Positions 1-6,585 are shown, numbered from the stretch's first letter. The stretch is DNA of 20,293 nucleotides from an uncultured Clostridia bacterium (GCA_904501865.1 CAJGCF010000025.1:1-20293), one strand, 5' to 3'. Translations and numbers: made by a program. The notes: a model not told the origin generated them from the letters alone.

Positions 1-390
1 ATGAAGGCTATGGGATATCTCTCAAATCTTTGCACACCTATCTCAGTGCTTATCACAGGCGCGCTGATCGCAACACAGAGCGTCAAAAAAATATTCTGCT
101 CCTGGAAGCTTTACTATTTCAACGTTATGAAGCTTTTTGTGCTCCCGCTTATAATTTGCCTTATCTCAAAACTTGTAATAACTCTTATCCCCGTTGAGGG
201 ACTTGAAATATACGCAATATTCGTGACCGCCGCCGCGGCTCTTCCCGCAGCATCCTCCGTCACTATGATGTCCGAGACATATGGGCTTGACGCAGGCTAT
301 TCCTCTCTGGCAGTAGGTACGTCGTCGCTCCTGTCGGTGCTTTCGCTGCCACTGACTATGATGATAGCTCAGTGGATACTCAATTTATAA
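1..390 (+). CDS. AEC-family (auxin efflux carrier/malate permease type) transporter, C-terminal part
   Basis: This is the last 129 residues of an integral membrane transporter of the AEC family, which exports or exchanges organic acids or auxin-like compounds. Family members are about 300 residues with ten helices, so roughly the C-terminal 40% is present and the real start lies left of the window. The ATG at base 1 is most likely an internal methionine. Visible are four hydrophobic segments (about residues 10-25, 43-62, 70-86 and 100-127), with the typical pattern of a helix opening 'LCTPISVLITGALIA' and a small-residue-rich segment 'TAAAALPAASSVTM'. It is the only plus-strand gene seen and converges with divIC. 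A strong terminator follows directly. The substrate cannot be told. Confidence 0.85.
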   Translation: MKAMGYLSNLCTPISVLITGALIATQSVKKIFCSWKLYYFNVMKLFVLPLIICLISKLVITLIPVEGLEIYAIFVTAAAALPAASSVTMMSETYGLDAGYSSLAVGTSSLLSVLSLPLTMMIAQWILNL

Positions 391-398
391 AACGTTCA

Positions 399-430
399 AG
401 CGGTGAGACGTTACAGCTCACCGCTTTTTT
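399..430 (+). terminator. Intrinsic terminator of the AEC transporter gene
   Basis: A perfect 9-bp stem (AGCGGTGAG at 399-407 with CTCACCGCT at 417-425) with a 9-nt loop runs straight into six T (425-430). It begins nine bases after the transporter stop codon. This is a textbook Rho-independent terminator on the plus strand. Confidence 0.92.
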
Positions 431-661
431 GTATGCCAAAAGGGGCTGCTTCATTTAGCGCAGAACAAAAGCTACTTTTATGAGCTTAGACAAAAAAACA
501 ACTTGAAAATATAGTTTTTGTCTTTCAAATGTCGAAATCCGCCGATTTTTTCGGCGGATTTTCCCATTTTATGTAGATTTTTAGTCGCGTTTTGGCTCTC
601 CGGCACTTGTACGCCTACGAGAACCAAACCACGCCTTCTGCATCTAAACGACTCAACCTTT
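431..661 (-). other. Gene-free, inverted-repeat-rich interval between convergent genes; possible structured 3' element
   Basis: No convincing gene lies between the transporter terminator and divIC. The interval holds several inverted repeats: 594-600 with 619-625 (seven pairs) enclosing 602-606 with 611-615, the 11-bp stem 535-545/551-561, and the 8-bp A/T stem 489-496/515-522. In the first structure three positions pair only as G-U on the minus strand and would be A-C mismatches on the plus strand. That favours a minus-strand RNA, which would be the 3' untranslated region of divIC or a separate small RNA. A minus-strand reading frame with a 29-codon ATG ORF (MGKSAEK...) crosses the interval but has no other support. 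A dispersed repeat is an alternative. Confidence 0.45.
535..561. terminator. Possible bidirectional terminator hairpin downstream of divIC
   Basis: An 11-bp perfect stem (535-545 with 551-561, core ATCCGCCGA/TCGGCGGAT) encloses a 5-nt T loop. The U tract after the stem is short in both directions: four T on the plus strand, three on the minus strand before GAC. It lies about 100 nt beyond the divIC stop codon and is the most stable hairpin available to end the yabP-yabQ-divIC transcript. The weak T tails make a protective or processed 3' structure equally possible. Confidence 0.55.
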
Positions 662-1060
662 TTATTCGTTAGTGTCGTTGTAATATACTATCTCATCGGG
701 AAGATGAAGATTGAGCTTTTCTCTGGCTACACGGACTATATAGTCATAATCGACGGGACAGTCTATCAAATATTTAAGCTTTTCTATCTGGTAATTGTAA
801 TCCTCTATCTGCTGCTCAAGCAGCTCCTTTTCCCTTTGAAGCTCACTGTATCTCATAAGCCCCGTCACAAACATACCTATTGATGCGATAAGCAAAGATA
901 CTATCGTGATCCTCAAGAACACCTTGGAAAACGGAGTTTTCATTCCCTTTTTCACGGCTCTCTCAAAATTTTCTCCCGATTTCTCTATGATATGCTCGTA
1001 GGTCTCATTTGCCGAAGCTGATGCGTCCTTCTTTTCTATATCTTTGAGTTGAATTGGCAT
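662..1060 (-). CDS. divIC: Septum formation initiator, DivIC/FtsB family
   Basis: This is a 132-residue bitopic cell-division protein that joins the FtsL/DivIB subcomplex and helps activate septal peptidoglycan synthesis. It has a charged cytoplasmic N-terminus of about 45 residues, one transmembrane helix (about 46-67), a coiled coil (about 70-100) and the family's C-terminal signature 'YIVRVAREKLNLHLPDEIVYY'. The start chosen is the ATG at 1058-1060 because GGAGAGG lies 12 nt upstream (1073-1079). ATGs at 1088-1090 and 1112-1114 have no visible ribosome binding site. Even so the gene overlaps the end of yabQ by 56 nt in another frame. The position after yabP-yabQ matches the conserved Bacillus/Clostridium order, but no S1-domain yabR follows. 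Confidence 0.88.
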   Translation of the reverse strand: MPIQLKDIEKKDASASANETYEHIIEKSGENFERAVKKGMKTPFSKVFLRITIVSLLIASIGMFVTGLMRYSELQREKELLEQQIEDYNYQIEKLKYLIDCPVDYDYIVRVAREKLNLHLPDEIVYYNDTNE

Positions 1061-1646
1061 ATTTTGATATTTCCTCTCCACCGCACTCATCACAAGTTTG
1101 AGCTGTGGCGTCATTATTCAGTTTAGCCTGCCGTTTGCGCTCACGGCGTAATACTATTCTATCTATTATTTTACCAATTATTTTGCCTATTGTCAAGTGA
1201 TATAGCTTAACAAATAATGAAACTGCCGCATTTATCGGTAACAAAAGCATTTTTATAATAAATTTGAGGAGCTTTTTTAACAGACAAGTGACCTTGGCAC
1301 TGAGTAGCAGCATCACTCTACCCAGTGTAAAGTAATAGGTCACAAGTCCCACAAGCATTCCGACGTAGACCATTCCTCTAAACACTCCTCCGCTTGTATG
1401 ATAGGTCAAGGCTATGGATACTATCCCAAACACTATCCAAAATATGATATCAGATACAAAGGTAAAGGCGTACAAAAGTAACCTTCGCGGACGTGAATAT
1501 GCCGACATACTCTTATGCCTGACAAAGTCTACTCCGAGAAATATTTTTACAAATCTTATAAGCTCATAAAATATGCCGAGAACCACGCCACATAGAAAAG
1601 ACCTTATCAAAAGTCCACCTAAGAGCTCCTGTGACAGATCTATCAT
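1005..1646 (-). CDS. yabQ: Spore cortex biosynthesis protein YabQ
   Basis: YabQ is a membrane protein of the forespore outer membrane. In Bacillus subtilis it is made in the mother cell under sigma-E and is needed for cortex formation. The 213 residues here match the usual length. Three hydrophobic segments are visible (about residues 7-28, 54-80 and 90-113), and the early 'GIFYELIRF' stretch is typical. A basic region follows, then a hydrophilic tail with a 'CDECGGEE' motif, which is unusual and lies next to the stretch overlapping divIC. The ATG at 1646 has GGAAGGA about seven bases upstream. The yabP stop codon is only 15 nt before it, so the two are almost certainly co-transcribed. Confidence 0.87.
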   Translation of the reverse strand: MIDLSQELLGGLLIRSFLCGVVLGIFYELIRFVKIFLGVDFVRHKSMSAYSRPRRLLLYAFTFVSDIIFWIVFGIVSIALTYHTSGGVFRGMVYVGMLVGLVTYYFTLGRVMLLLSAKVTCLLKKLLKFIIKMLLLPINAAVSLFVKLYHLTIGKIIGKIIDRIVLRRERKRQAKLNNDATAQTCDECGGEEISKYANSTQRYRKEGRISFGK

Positions 1647-1661
1647 TTGCTATCCTTCCCG

Positions 1662-1934
1662 TCAGTCCGCTCTTTTTGAAAAGAGCCCCTTTTTTGTAGT
1701 GGACTTGTTCTCAAAATAATACAGTCCGTTTATCTTTCCCTCTATCTCGACCTTACCCTCGGTTATGTTCAGGACCGTGATATGAAGTCCCTCGCCTTCA
1801 ACCGCCATACTGCCACAGACAGTCTCAAGCGCAACTCCGCTCTCGTCAAAGCTTACAACGTCGCTGACTCCGCTTATGTTTATTCCGTCCCTCGACCTCG
1901 ACGCAAAGGAATGCGTCATAGACGTATCGTTCAT
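1662..1934 (-). CDS. yabP: Sporulation protein YabP
   Basis: This is a 90-residue YabP/YqfC-family protein. YabP is a sigma-E-dependent sporulation protein encoded with YabQ. The sequence shows the small beta-rich fold signature: 'RDGINISGVSDVVSFDESG', then a 'LHITVLNITEGKVEIEGKING' segment. The start is taken at the ATG at 1932-1934, because GGAGGTGC lies upstream at good spacing. A frame-continuous ATG seven codons earlier sits before that ribosome binding site and would leave it inside the gene. The leader carries a sigma-E-like promoter and a hairpin that covers the ribosome binding site (see separate entries), so the gene is probably silent in vegetative read-through RNA. It is followed at once by yabQ. 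Confidence 0.9.
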   Translation of the reverse strand: MNDTSMTHSFASRSRDGINISGVSDVVSFDESGVALETVCGSMAVEGEGLHITVLNITEGKVEIEGKINGLYYFENKSTTKKGLFSKRAD

Positions 1935-1986
1935 AAAAAAAGCACCTCCGCACAAAAGTATCTACTGATACAATGTATGCGGAGGT
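1935..1986 (-). promoter_or_regulatory. Terminator-like hairpin covering the yabP ribosome binding site
   Basis: On the minus strand ACCTCCGCA (1986-1978) can form nine perfect pairs with TGCGGAGGT (1952-1944), followed by GC and seven U (1941-1935) directly before the yabP ATG. The 25-nt loop contains a smaller hairpin, GTATC-AGTA-GATAC. The right arm is the yabP Shine-Dalgarno sequence. The structure could end transcripts reading through from hup-rqcP, block yabP translation in them, or both. The left arm can instead pair with CGGAGG at 1993-1988, an antiterminator-like alternative. RNA starting at the sigma-E promoter would lack the left arm. Confidence 0.6.
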
Positions 1987-2000
1987 TCCTCCGATTATTC
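1972..2000 (-). promoter_or_regulatory. Predicted sigma-E promoter of yabP-yabQ-divIC
   Basis: On the minus strand, GAATAAT (2000-1994) is followed by a 14-bp spacer and CATACATT (1979-1972). The published Bacillus subtilis sigma-E consensus is KMATATT, 13-15 bp, CATACANT. The -10 box matches fully and the -35 box matches six of seven. The -35 overlaps the rqcP stop codon. The spacer is the perfect palindrome CGGAGGAACCTCCG. The expected start point, about 1964-1967, lies inside the hairpin loop described above. YabP and YabQ belong to the sigma-E regulon in Bacillus, which supports the call. Confidence 0.72.
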
Positions 2001-2237
2001 AATTACCTCATAAAGCGAAGCTGCGTCTGCCTTTGCGGTGAACTCCTTTACGTCGAGAACTCTTACCTTAAGCGTTCTCTGTCCGAATGTCACCTCGATA
2101 ACGTCGCCCTCCTTGACGTCGTAAGACGCCTTGGCAGGTCTGCCGTTTACATTTACGTGCGCTGCGTCGCAGGCATCGTTAGCAACCGTTCTTCTCTTTA
2201 TAATTCTTGAAACTTTCAGATATTTATCGAGTCGCAT
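1995..2237 (-). CDS. rqcP: RqcP (YabO), S4-domain ribosome-associated quality control factor
   Basis: This is an 80-residue S4 RNA-binding protein of the RqcP/Hsp15 family. RqcP binds stalled 50S subunits with RqcH and helps add C-terminal alanine tails during bacterial ribosome rescue. The S4 signature is clear: 'MRLDKYLKVSRIIKRRTVAN', then 'VNVNGRPAKASYDVKEGDVIEV'. It starts 12 nt after hup. I see no Shine-Dalgarno sequence: the spacer is A/T-rich and ends AACGA before ATG. Translation may therefore depend on coupling to hup or be weak. The position between hup and yabP matches the yabO position in Bacillus and Clostridium. Its stop codon lies within the predicted sigma-E promoter of yabP. 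Confidence 0.92.
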   Translation of the reverse strand: MRLDKYLKVSRIIKRRTVANDACDAAHVNVNGRPAKASYDVKEGDVIEVTFGQRTLKVRVLDVKEFTAKADAASLYEVIE

Positions 2238-2249
2238 TCGTTAAATTTA

Positions 2250-2525
2250 TTAGCCGTTTACTTTTTCCTTAAGTGTGCTGCCTGCGCTGAAAGCTACGTA
2301 CTTGGAAGCGGGGATTTCAACAGCTGTTCCTGTCTTGGGGTTTCTACCTGTTCTTGCTGCGCGAGCCTTAACCTCAAAACCGCCGAAACCGGTGATCTTT
2401 ACATCGTCGCCTGCTGCGAGAGCGTCTGCGATAACTTCGAGAACTGCGTTAACTGCTGCTGCTGCATCCTTCTTTGTCATTTCTGCCTTTGCTGCTACTG
2501 CATCTGTGAGCTGTAATTTGTTCAT
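2250..2525 (-). CDS. hup: HU-family DNA-binding protein
   Basis: This is a 91-residue histone-like HU protein that binds and bends DNA as a dimer and packs the nucleoid. The N-terminal helices contain 'AAAAVNAVLEVIADAL'. The signature 'GFGGFEVKARAARTGRNPKTG' forms the beta arm, and the DNA-contacting NP lies within 'GRNPKTG'. The length is typical. The ATG at 2525 has AAGAGG six bases upstream. It has its own strong promoter (2620-2648), a leader of about 85 nt, and rqcP 12 nt downstream. Insertion of hup between mazG and rqcP is the usual clostridial arrangement; Bacillus subtilis lacks it at this site. Confidence 0.95.
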   Translation of the reverse strand: MNKLQLTDAVAAKAEMTKKDAAAAVNAVLEVIADALAAGDDVKITGFGGFEVKARAARTGRNPKTGTAVEIPASKYVAFSAGSTLKEKVNG

Positions 2526-2619
2526 GATAAACCTCTTTCTTTTTTTAAAATTTCAGTTTGATAGCTGAGACGGACAAAAGTACCATCACAACGCCAAATC
2601 TGATTGCTATGTTTAGTTA

Positions 2620-2648
2620 ATTATAACATATTAAAAAAGCTTTTGCAA
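2620..2648 (-). promoter_or_regulatory. Sigma-A promoter of hup-rqcP
   Basis: On the minus strand TTGCAA (2648-2643) and a perfect TATAAT (2625-2620) are separated by 17 bp. A and T tracts upstream (2660-2720) could act as an UP element. The predicted start near 2612 leaves a leader of about 85 nt before the HU ATG, in which I see no known riboswitch. Confidence 0.82.
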
Positions 2649-2660
2649 TAGCTTTTTTAA
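2631..2660 (-). terminator. Terminator of the pncB-mazG gene run, overlapping the hup promoter
   Basis: TTAAAAAAGC (2631-2640) pairs with GCTTTTTTAA (2651-2660) around a 10-nt loop, giving on the minus strand a stem that ends in a run of U. It lies 60 nt beyond the mazG stop codon. The stem is A/T-rich with only two G-C pairs, so efficiency may be modest. The loop contains the hup -35 box. Confidence 0.55.
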
Positions 2661-2720
2661 AAAAAGTTGTCAAAATTTTGAAAAAATCAGTATTTTTTTG
2701 TATTTTTTTAGCCTTTTTGA

Positions 2721-3551
2721 CTATTTTTTATGTTTTATGTTGTCCCAAACCTCATCAAGCTCGGTCATCGACATGCTCTCAACACGTTTTCCTTGTGATA
2801 TCACACAATCCTCAACCTTCTCAAATCGGTCGATAAATTTGTTGGTAGCGCAGTAAAGTGACTCCTCGCTATCCACTCCGAGCTTCCTAGCAAGGCTTGT
2901 CACCGTGAGCAAAAGGTCTCCCATCTCCTCCCTAATACCGTCCGAGTCACCCTGCTCTGCCGCAACTCTTATCTCCTCTATCTCCTCATACAGCTTATCA
3001 AACACGGCATCGGTGGTCTCAAAGTCAAAAAAGCTTGCCTTTTTGCCTACCTTCTGCGCCCTCATAAGCGCAGGAAGCATAGGCGGTATGGCGCGAAGCT
3101 TATCCGTGAGTGTTTCTCTGTGCTTCTCTACACCCTTTATTTTATCCCAATTTTCAAGCACATCTGCACTGTTATCCAATTTTAACTCACCAAAAACGTG
3201 AGGATGTCTGTGAATAAGCTTTGCGCATATATCGTTAGTTACGTCATATACGTCAAACCTGCCTGCCTCGTGCTCTATATCTGCATGGAATGCCACCTGA
3301 AGCATTACGTCCCCAAGCTCCTCGCGCAAGAGCACGGGGTCTTCGGTATCTATTGCCTCGATCACCTCATAAGTCTCCTCAATAAAATCCTTGCGTATGC
3401 TCTTGTGAGTCTGCTCTATGTCCCAAGGACAGCCTCCCTCTCCTCGCAATATTGATATTATGAGCACTAGGTCCTCAAAGTCATATTTTTCTCTGCCCAA
3501 AAGATAATCTATTCTTGATTTTCTTTCCTCTGACATTATCTTGTTAGCCAT
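2721..3551 (-). CDS. mazG: Nucleoside triphosphate pyrophosphohydrolase MazG
   Basis: MazG hydrolyses nucleoside triphosphates to monophosphate and pyrophosphate, cleaning the nucleotide pool. Two tandem MazG domains are visible. The first starts with 'GCPWDIEQTHKSI' and has the metal-binding EExxE...ExxD residues (about E58, E59, E62, E78, D81). The second has 'YEEIEEIRVA' and 'EEMGDLLLTVTSLAR'. The start at 3549-3551 is chosen because GGAG lies five bases upstream; ten further in-frame codons precede it without a ribosome binding site. At 276 residues it resembles Escherichia coli MazG and lacks the tetrapyrrole-methylase domain fused to its Bacillus counterpart YabN. It follows the flippase gene by 31 nt, with a GC hairpin in the gap. 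Confidence 0.93.
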   Translation of the reverse strand: MANKIMSEERKSRIDYLLGREKYDFEDLVLIISILRGEGGCPWDIEQTHKSIRKDFIEETYEVIEAIDTEDPVLLREELGDVMLQVAFHADIEHEAGRFDVYDVTNDICAKLIHRHPHVFGELKLDNSADVLENWDKIKGVEKHRETLTDKLRAIPPMLPALMRAQKVGKKASFFDFETTDAVFDKLYEEIEEIRVAAEQGDSDGIREEMGDLLLTVTSLARKLGVDSEESLYCATNKFIDRFEKVEDCVISQGKRVESMSMTELDEVWDNIKHKK

Positions 3552-3565
3552 TTTTGCTCCATTCC

Positions 3566-3579
3566 GCCGCAGGTGCGGC
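3566..3579 (-). repeat. Short GC-rich intercistronic hairpin before mazG
   Basis: GCCGC (3566-3570) and GCGGC (3575-3579) form a 5-bp stem with a 4-nt loop between the flippase stop codon and the mazG ribosome binding site. There is no U tract, so it is not a terminator. It may affect mRNA stability or expression balance. Confidence 0.4.
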
Positions 3580-3582
3580 ATT

Positions 3583-5253
3583 TTAAGTTATCTCATTTGT
3601 TTCATCATTCACAGACACGAGATGTGTTTTTTCAATGCTCGGTCCGATCAACTTCTTTATATCCTCACGGCTTATAGCTCGTGTTAGCGTACACATAGGC
3701 AGATATATAGCCGCCGCAATGCCTACCGATAGGATAGTAAACAGTGGAGACTCTCCGACTCTGCTTTCAAGCGCGTAGTAAAGCACTCGCGCTCCGCAAA
3801 CCGCGCCAAGTGACGCGCCAAACGGACGCCACATAAGATCCTTTGCCGAGAGCGGCGCAGGAAGGTATTTGTTCACGTAATGTAAATTTATAATCACGAT
3901 AGTAAAATCGCACAAAAGCGTGCTTATGGGCGCGCCCATAATATTTACCTCTCTGTTCCCTATCAAAAAATATGCGAGAATTATTTTGATAGCCGTGCCT
4001 GTCGCCATTGACCAGATAGGCACTGTCGGTCGTCCATATGCCTGTAGCACCGAATTGCTCACGGTAACAAGACACGACATAGTCACCGAAAGTCCAAGCA
4101 CGGACAGTAGCGGTGCCGACATACTCACCGCATCAGGCTCGCACGGAAATATCAGAGCCAATATTGGCTCTGAAAACATACACAAGCCGATAGATATGGG
4201 CATAGAGACTATCAAAGCAAGCTTTACAGCGTCGCTCGTCGCCCTTATCTGACCTACCGGATCCCTTGCGGCTATTGCCGAGGAGAGTGCAGGCACCAGC
4301 GGCAATGCCACCGAGCTTATCAGAGCAGGTGCCACACTGAATAGTGGAACCGCCAGAGTTGTGTAGTTACCATAAGCCGAAAACGCTTGATTCTCCGAAA
4401 ATCCCACAGTCTGCATTCTGCGCAGTATCATAGTCATATCTATGACCTTAGTAAGACTTATCACCGCGGACGATAGCGTGACCGGAATAGCAGTTTTCAT
4501 GAGCTCAGCCGCTATTCTTCCATCTGTCCTACTTTTTACGGTAGGCGTTTCACGCCTGTTATTTATTTTTTTTGATAAGGCGAGATAGAGTGCTGATACA
4601 GCCGTACCCAAGGTCAAGCCCATCACCGCAAACGCGGCGATCATTTCAGTATCAAAGCCAGCACTGAATGCGATATGAGCAAACAACAGACCTATAAATA
4701 GCTTCCCGAGTGCCTCTATTATCTGTGACACTGCCGTTGGAATCATTGTACCAAGTCCCTGAAAGTAGCCTCTGTACGCGCTTGAGATACATATAAAAAG
4801 CACCGTGGGTGCTATCGCCATTATACTATACATAGCTTTACTGCTTTTGAGCAGCATAGCCAAGGGATTGGCGCAAAGGAGCATCACCAGAGTGCCTATG
4901 ATACCAAGCACTAAAAAAAGGCTCATAGAAACCTTGAATATTTTACGTGCCATGCCCCTCTCGCCCGACCGCGATATCATTACCGACATAGCGACGGGCA
5001 ATCCCGCGGTGGATATTACGCAAAAGAGCGCGTATATCTCGTATGCGGAATTAAAATATCCCATGCCCTCGCTCCCCAAGAGTCTGAGCATGGGAATCTT
5101 ATAAACAAGACCTATTATTTTGACTATAACGGCAGACAGAGAGAGCACCAAAACTCCCGAAAAGAAATTGTTTCCTTTCTTTGCTTCGTTGATTTTTACA
5201 TCCCGAGCCTTTGTTTCTTCCTTTAAAATTATCTCTCTTTCCTTGACTGCCAA
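3583..5253 (-). CDS. SpoVB/MurJ-type (MVF/MATE-like) lipid flippase
   Basis: This is a large polytopic membrane protein of about 556 residues in the MOP flippase superfamily (SpoVB, YtgP/MurJ, YabM), which move lipid-linked cell wall or polysaccharide precursors across the membrane. The N-terminal 'SAVIVKIIGLVYKIPMLRLLG' and the later 'AYRGYFQGLGTMIPTAVSQI' are family hallmarks, and about fourteen hydrophobic segments can be seen. No ATG lies near the N-terminus. I chose the TTG at 5251-5253, with GAGG seven bases upstream; a GTG two codons earlier sits one base from GAGG and is too close. The N-terminus before the first helix is about 30 residues of charged sequence, longer than usual. The position before mazG is that of yabM, so a sporulation role is likely but not shown. 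Confidence 0.85.
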   Translation of the reverse strand: MAVKEREIILKEETKARDVKINEAKKGNNFFSGVLVLSLSAVIVKIIGLVYKIPMLRLLGSEGMGYFNSAYEIYALFCVISTAGLPVAMSVMISRSGERGMARKIFKVSMSLFLVLGIIGTLVMLLCANPLAMLLKSSKAMYSIMAIAPTVLFICISSAYRGYFQGLGTMIPTAVSQIIEALGKLFIGLLFAHIAFSAGFDTEMIAAFAVMGLTLGTAVSALYLALSKKINNRRETPTVKSRTDGRIAAELMKTAIPVTLSSAVISLTKVIDMTMILRRMQTVGFSENQAFSAYGNYTTLAVPLFSVAPALISSVALPLVPALSSAIAARDPVGQIRATSDAVKLALIVSMPISIGLCMFSEPILALIFPCEPDAVSMSAPLLSVLGLSVTMSCLVTVSNSVLQAYGRPTVPIWSMATGTAIKIILAYFLIGNREVNIMGAPISTLLCDFTIVIINLHYVNKYLPAPLSAKDLMWRPFGASLGAVCGARVLYYALESRVGESPLFTILSVGIAAAIYLPMCTLTRAISREDIKKLIGPSIEKTHLVSVNDETNEIT

Positions 5254-5260
5254 GCACACA

Positions 5261-5264
5261 CCTC
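5261..5264 (-). promoter_or_regulatory. Ribosome binding site that selects a TTG start for the flippase
   Basis: GAGG on the minus strand is seven bases before TTG (5251-5253) and one base before GTG (5257-5259). Normal spacing favours TTG. The kinase gene further upstream has the same arrangement. Confidence 0.6.
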
Positions 5265-5269
5265 AAAAA

Positions 5270-6559
5270 TCAATCAAAATAGTGCGAAAGAACTGATTTT
5301 GCGTTATGCCGCAAGAGTTCTTCGTCTATTGAAGTATATGTGCCGTTTTCATAAAGTATGTTACCGTCGCAAAGTGTCATAAGTACATTGCTCTCACTTG
5401 CACTGTAACATAGCGAGGACTCGCAACTGTACGACGGAATATTGTCAAACGCTTGCATATCTATAAGGACAAGGTCTGCCTTCATGCCCTCGGAGACAAG
5501 TCCGCAATCATCTCTGCCTTGGGCTATAGCTCCGCCTCTTGTAGCGTGCTTAAGCATATCGCCCGCACAGGTGAGAGCCGGGTCAAGCTCCGCACCCTTA
5601 TGTATAAGTGCCGCGTACTGCATCTCGCGCAGGATACTCAATCTGTTGTTTGAGGCCGCGCCGTCAGTGCCGAGAGCGATATTCAAGCCCGCCTGTTTCA
5701 TTTTGCGATAAGGCATTATTCCGCTTCCAAGCTTTAGGTTGCTCACGGGGTTGTGCACAACGCTCACACCGCGCTCCTTCATAATTCTGATATCGTCATC
5801 ACTTACCCACACACAATGAGCGGCGGTCACGGGAACGTCAAGAGCTCCGCAACGCTCGAAAAATCTTATGGGCGTAACTCCGTGTCTTTCAATACATTCA
5901 TTATGCTCCGCTATCGTCTCAGAAGCGTGGATATGAAGCCCTGTACCAAGCATTTTTGCGACCTCTGCAACATATCTTACGCAACCCTCAACGTTTGTGT
6001 ATTCGGCGTGCACAGACATATCTATCTTGATTCTACCGTTGGCTTTATTATGCCAACGGTAGAATACGTCAATAGCCTCAAGCACTCTCGTATCCTTGGA
6101 GAAATCCGCGTCCTTGTCAAAGGATACCACCGCGCGTGACAGATTTGCGCGTACTCCGCTCTCCTCTACCGCACGCGCGGTATCGTCGAGAAAGAAATAC
6201 ATATCTGAAAACGAGACTACTCCGTTCTTTATCATCTCGGCTATTGCCAAAAGTGAGCCCGTGTACACTCTTTCAGGATTAAGTCTGTCCTCTGCGGGAA
6301 ATATTCGCTCATTAAGCCAGCGCTGAAGCGGCAAATCATCACCATAGCCTCTGAAAAGCGTCATAGCGCTATGGCAGTGGGCGTTATAGAAGGCGGGTAT
6401 CACAAGATTTCCATTTCCCTCGATAATTCTGTCCGCACGCTCGTCAGACACATCCTTGCCCACGTACGTGATAGTATCGTCTTTTATTAGAATGTTTACC
6501 GTCGAACCCTCAAAGCCGCAACTTTCTGGCAGACAGACGTTTTTGAAAAGAATACTCAT
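5270..6559 (-). CDS. mtaD: Amidohydrolase, 5-methylthioadenosine/S-adenosylhomocysteine deaminase type
   Basis: This is a 429-residue cytosolic metal-dependent deaminase of the MtaD/SAH deaminase group, which converts S-adenosylhomocysteine or methylthioadenosine (and often adenosine) to the inosine form. The active-site set is complete: H61 and H63 in 'HCHSAMTLFRGYGDD', E84, H184 in 'SVHAEY', H211 and E214 in 'HIHASE', H248 in 'AAHCVW' and D299 in 'GTDGAASNN'. The ATG at 6557-6559 has AAAGGA eight bases upstream. A frame-continuous TTG ten codons earlier would overlap the kinase gene and has no ribosome binding site. The gaps to the kinase (26 nt) and the flippase (16 nt) suggest one transcript. 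Exact substrate preference cannot be read, and related guanine or SsnA-type hydrolases are less likely alternatives. Confidence 0.87.
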   Translation of the reverse strand: MSILFKNVCLPESCGFEGSTVNILIKDDTITYVGKDVSDERADRIIEGNGNLVIPAFYNAHCHSAMTLFRGYGDDLPLQRWLNERIFPAEDRLNPERVYTGSLLAIAEMIKNGVVSFSDMYFFLDDTARAVEESGVRANLSRAVVSFDKDADFSKDTRVLEAIDVFYRWHNKANGRIKIDMSVHAEYTNVEGCVRYVAEVAKMLGTGLHIHASETIAEHNECIERHGVTPIRFFERCGALDVPVTAAHCVWVSDDDIRIMKERGVSVVHNPVSNLKLGSGIMPYRKMKQAGLNIALGTDGAASNNRLSILREMQYAALIHKGAELDPALTCAGDMLKHATRGGAIAQGRDDCGLVSEGMKADLVLIDMQAFDNIPSYSCESSLCYSASESNVLMTLCDGNILYENGTYTSIDEELLRHNAKSVLSHYFD

Positions 6560-6585
6560 CCTTTTTATCCTTTTATTTATATTGT

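Noticed and set aside
1..390. The first gene as a complete small membrane protein
   Set aside because: The ATG at base 1 coincides with the window edge and the sequence aligns by eye with only the C-terminal part of AEC transporters, so it was called partial.
518..883. Plus-strand open frame of 121 codons
   Set aside because: Half is antisense to divIC and the rest crosses hairpins of the intergenic element; no ribosome binding site or homology is apparent.
2641..2720. A/T-rich tract as a replication origin or att site
   Set aside because: No DnaA boxes, direct repeats or tRNA/integrase are nearby; terminator and UP-element roles explain the A and T runs.
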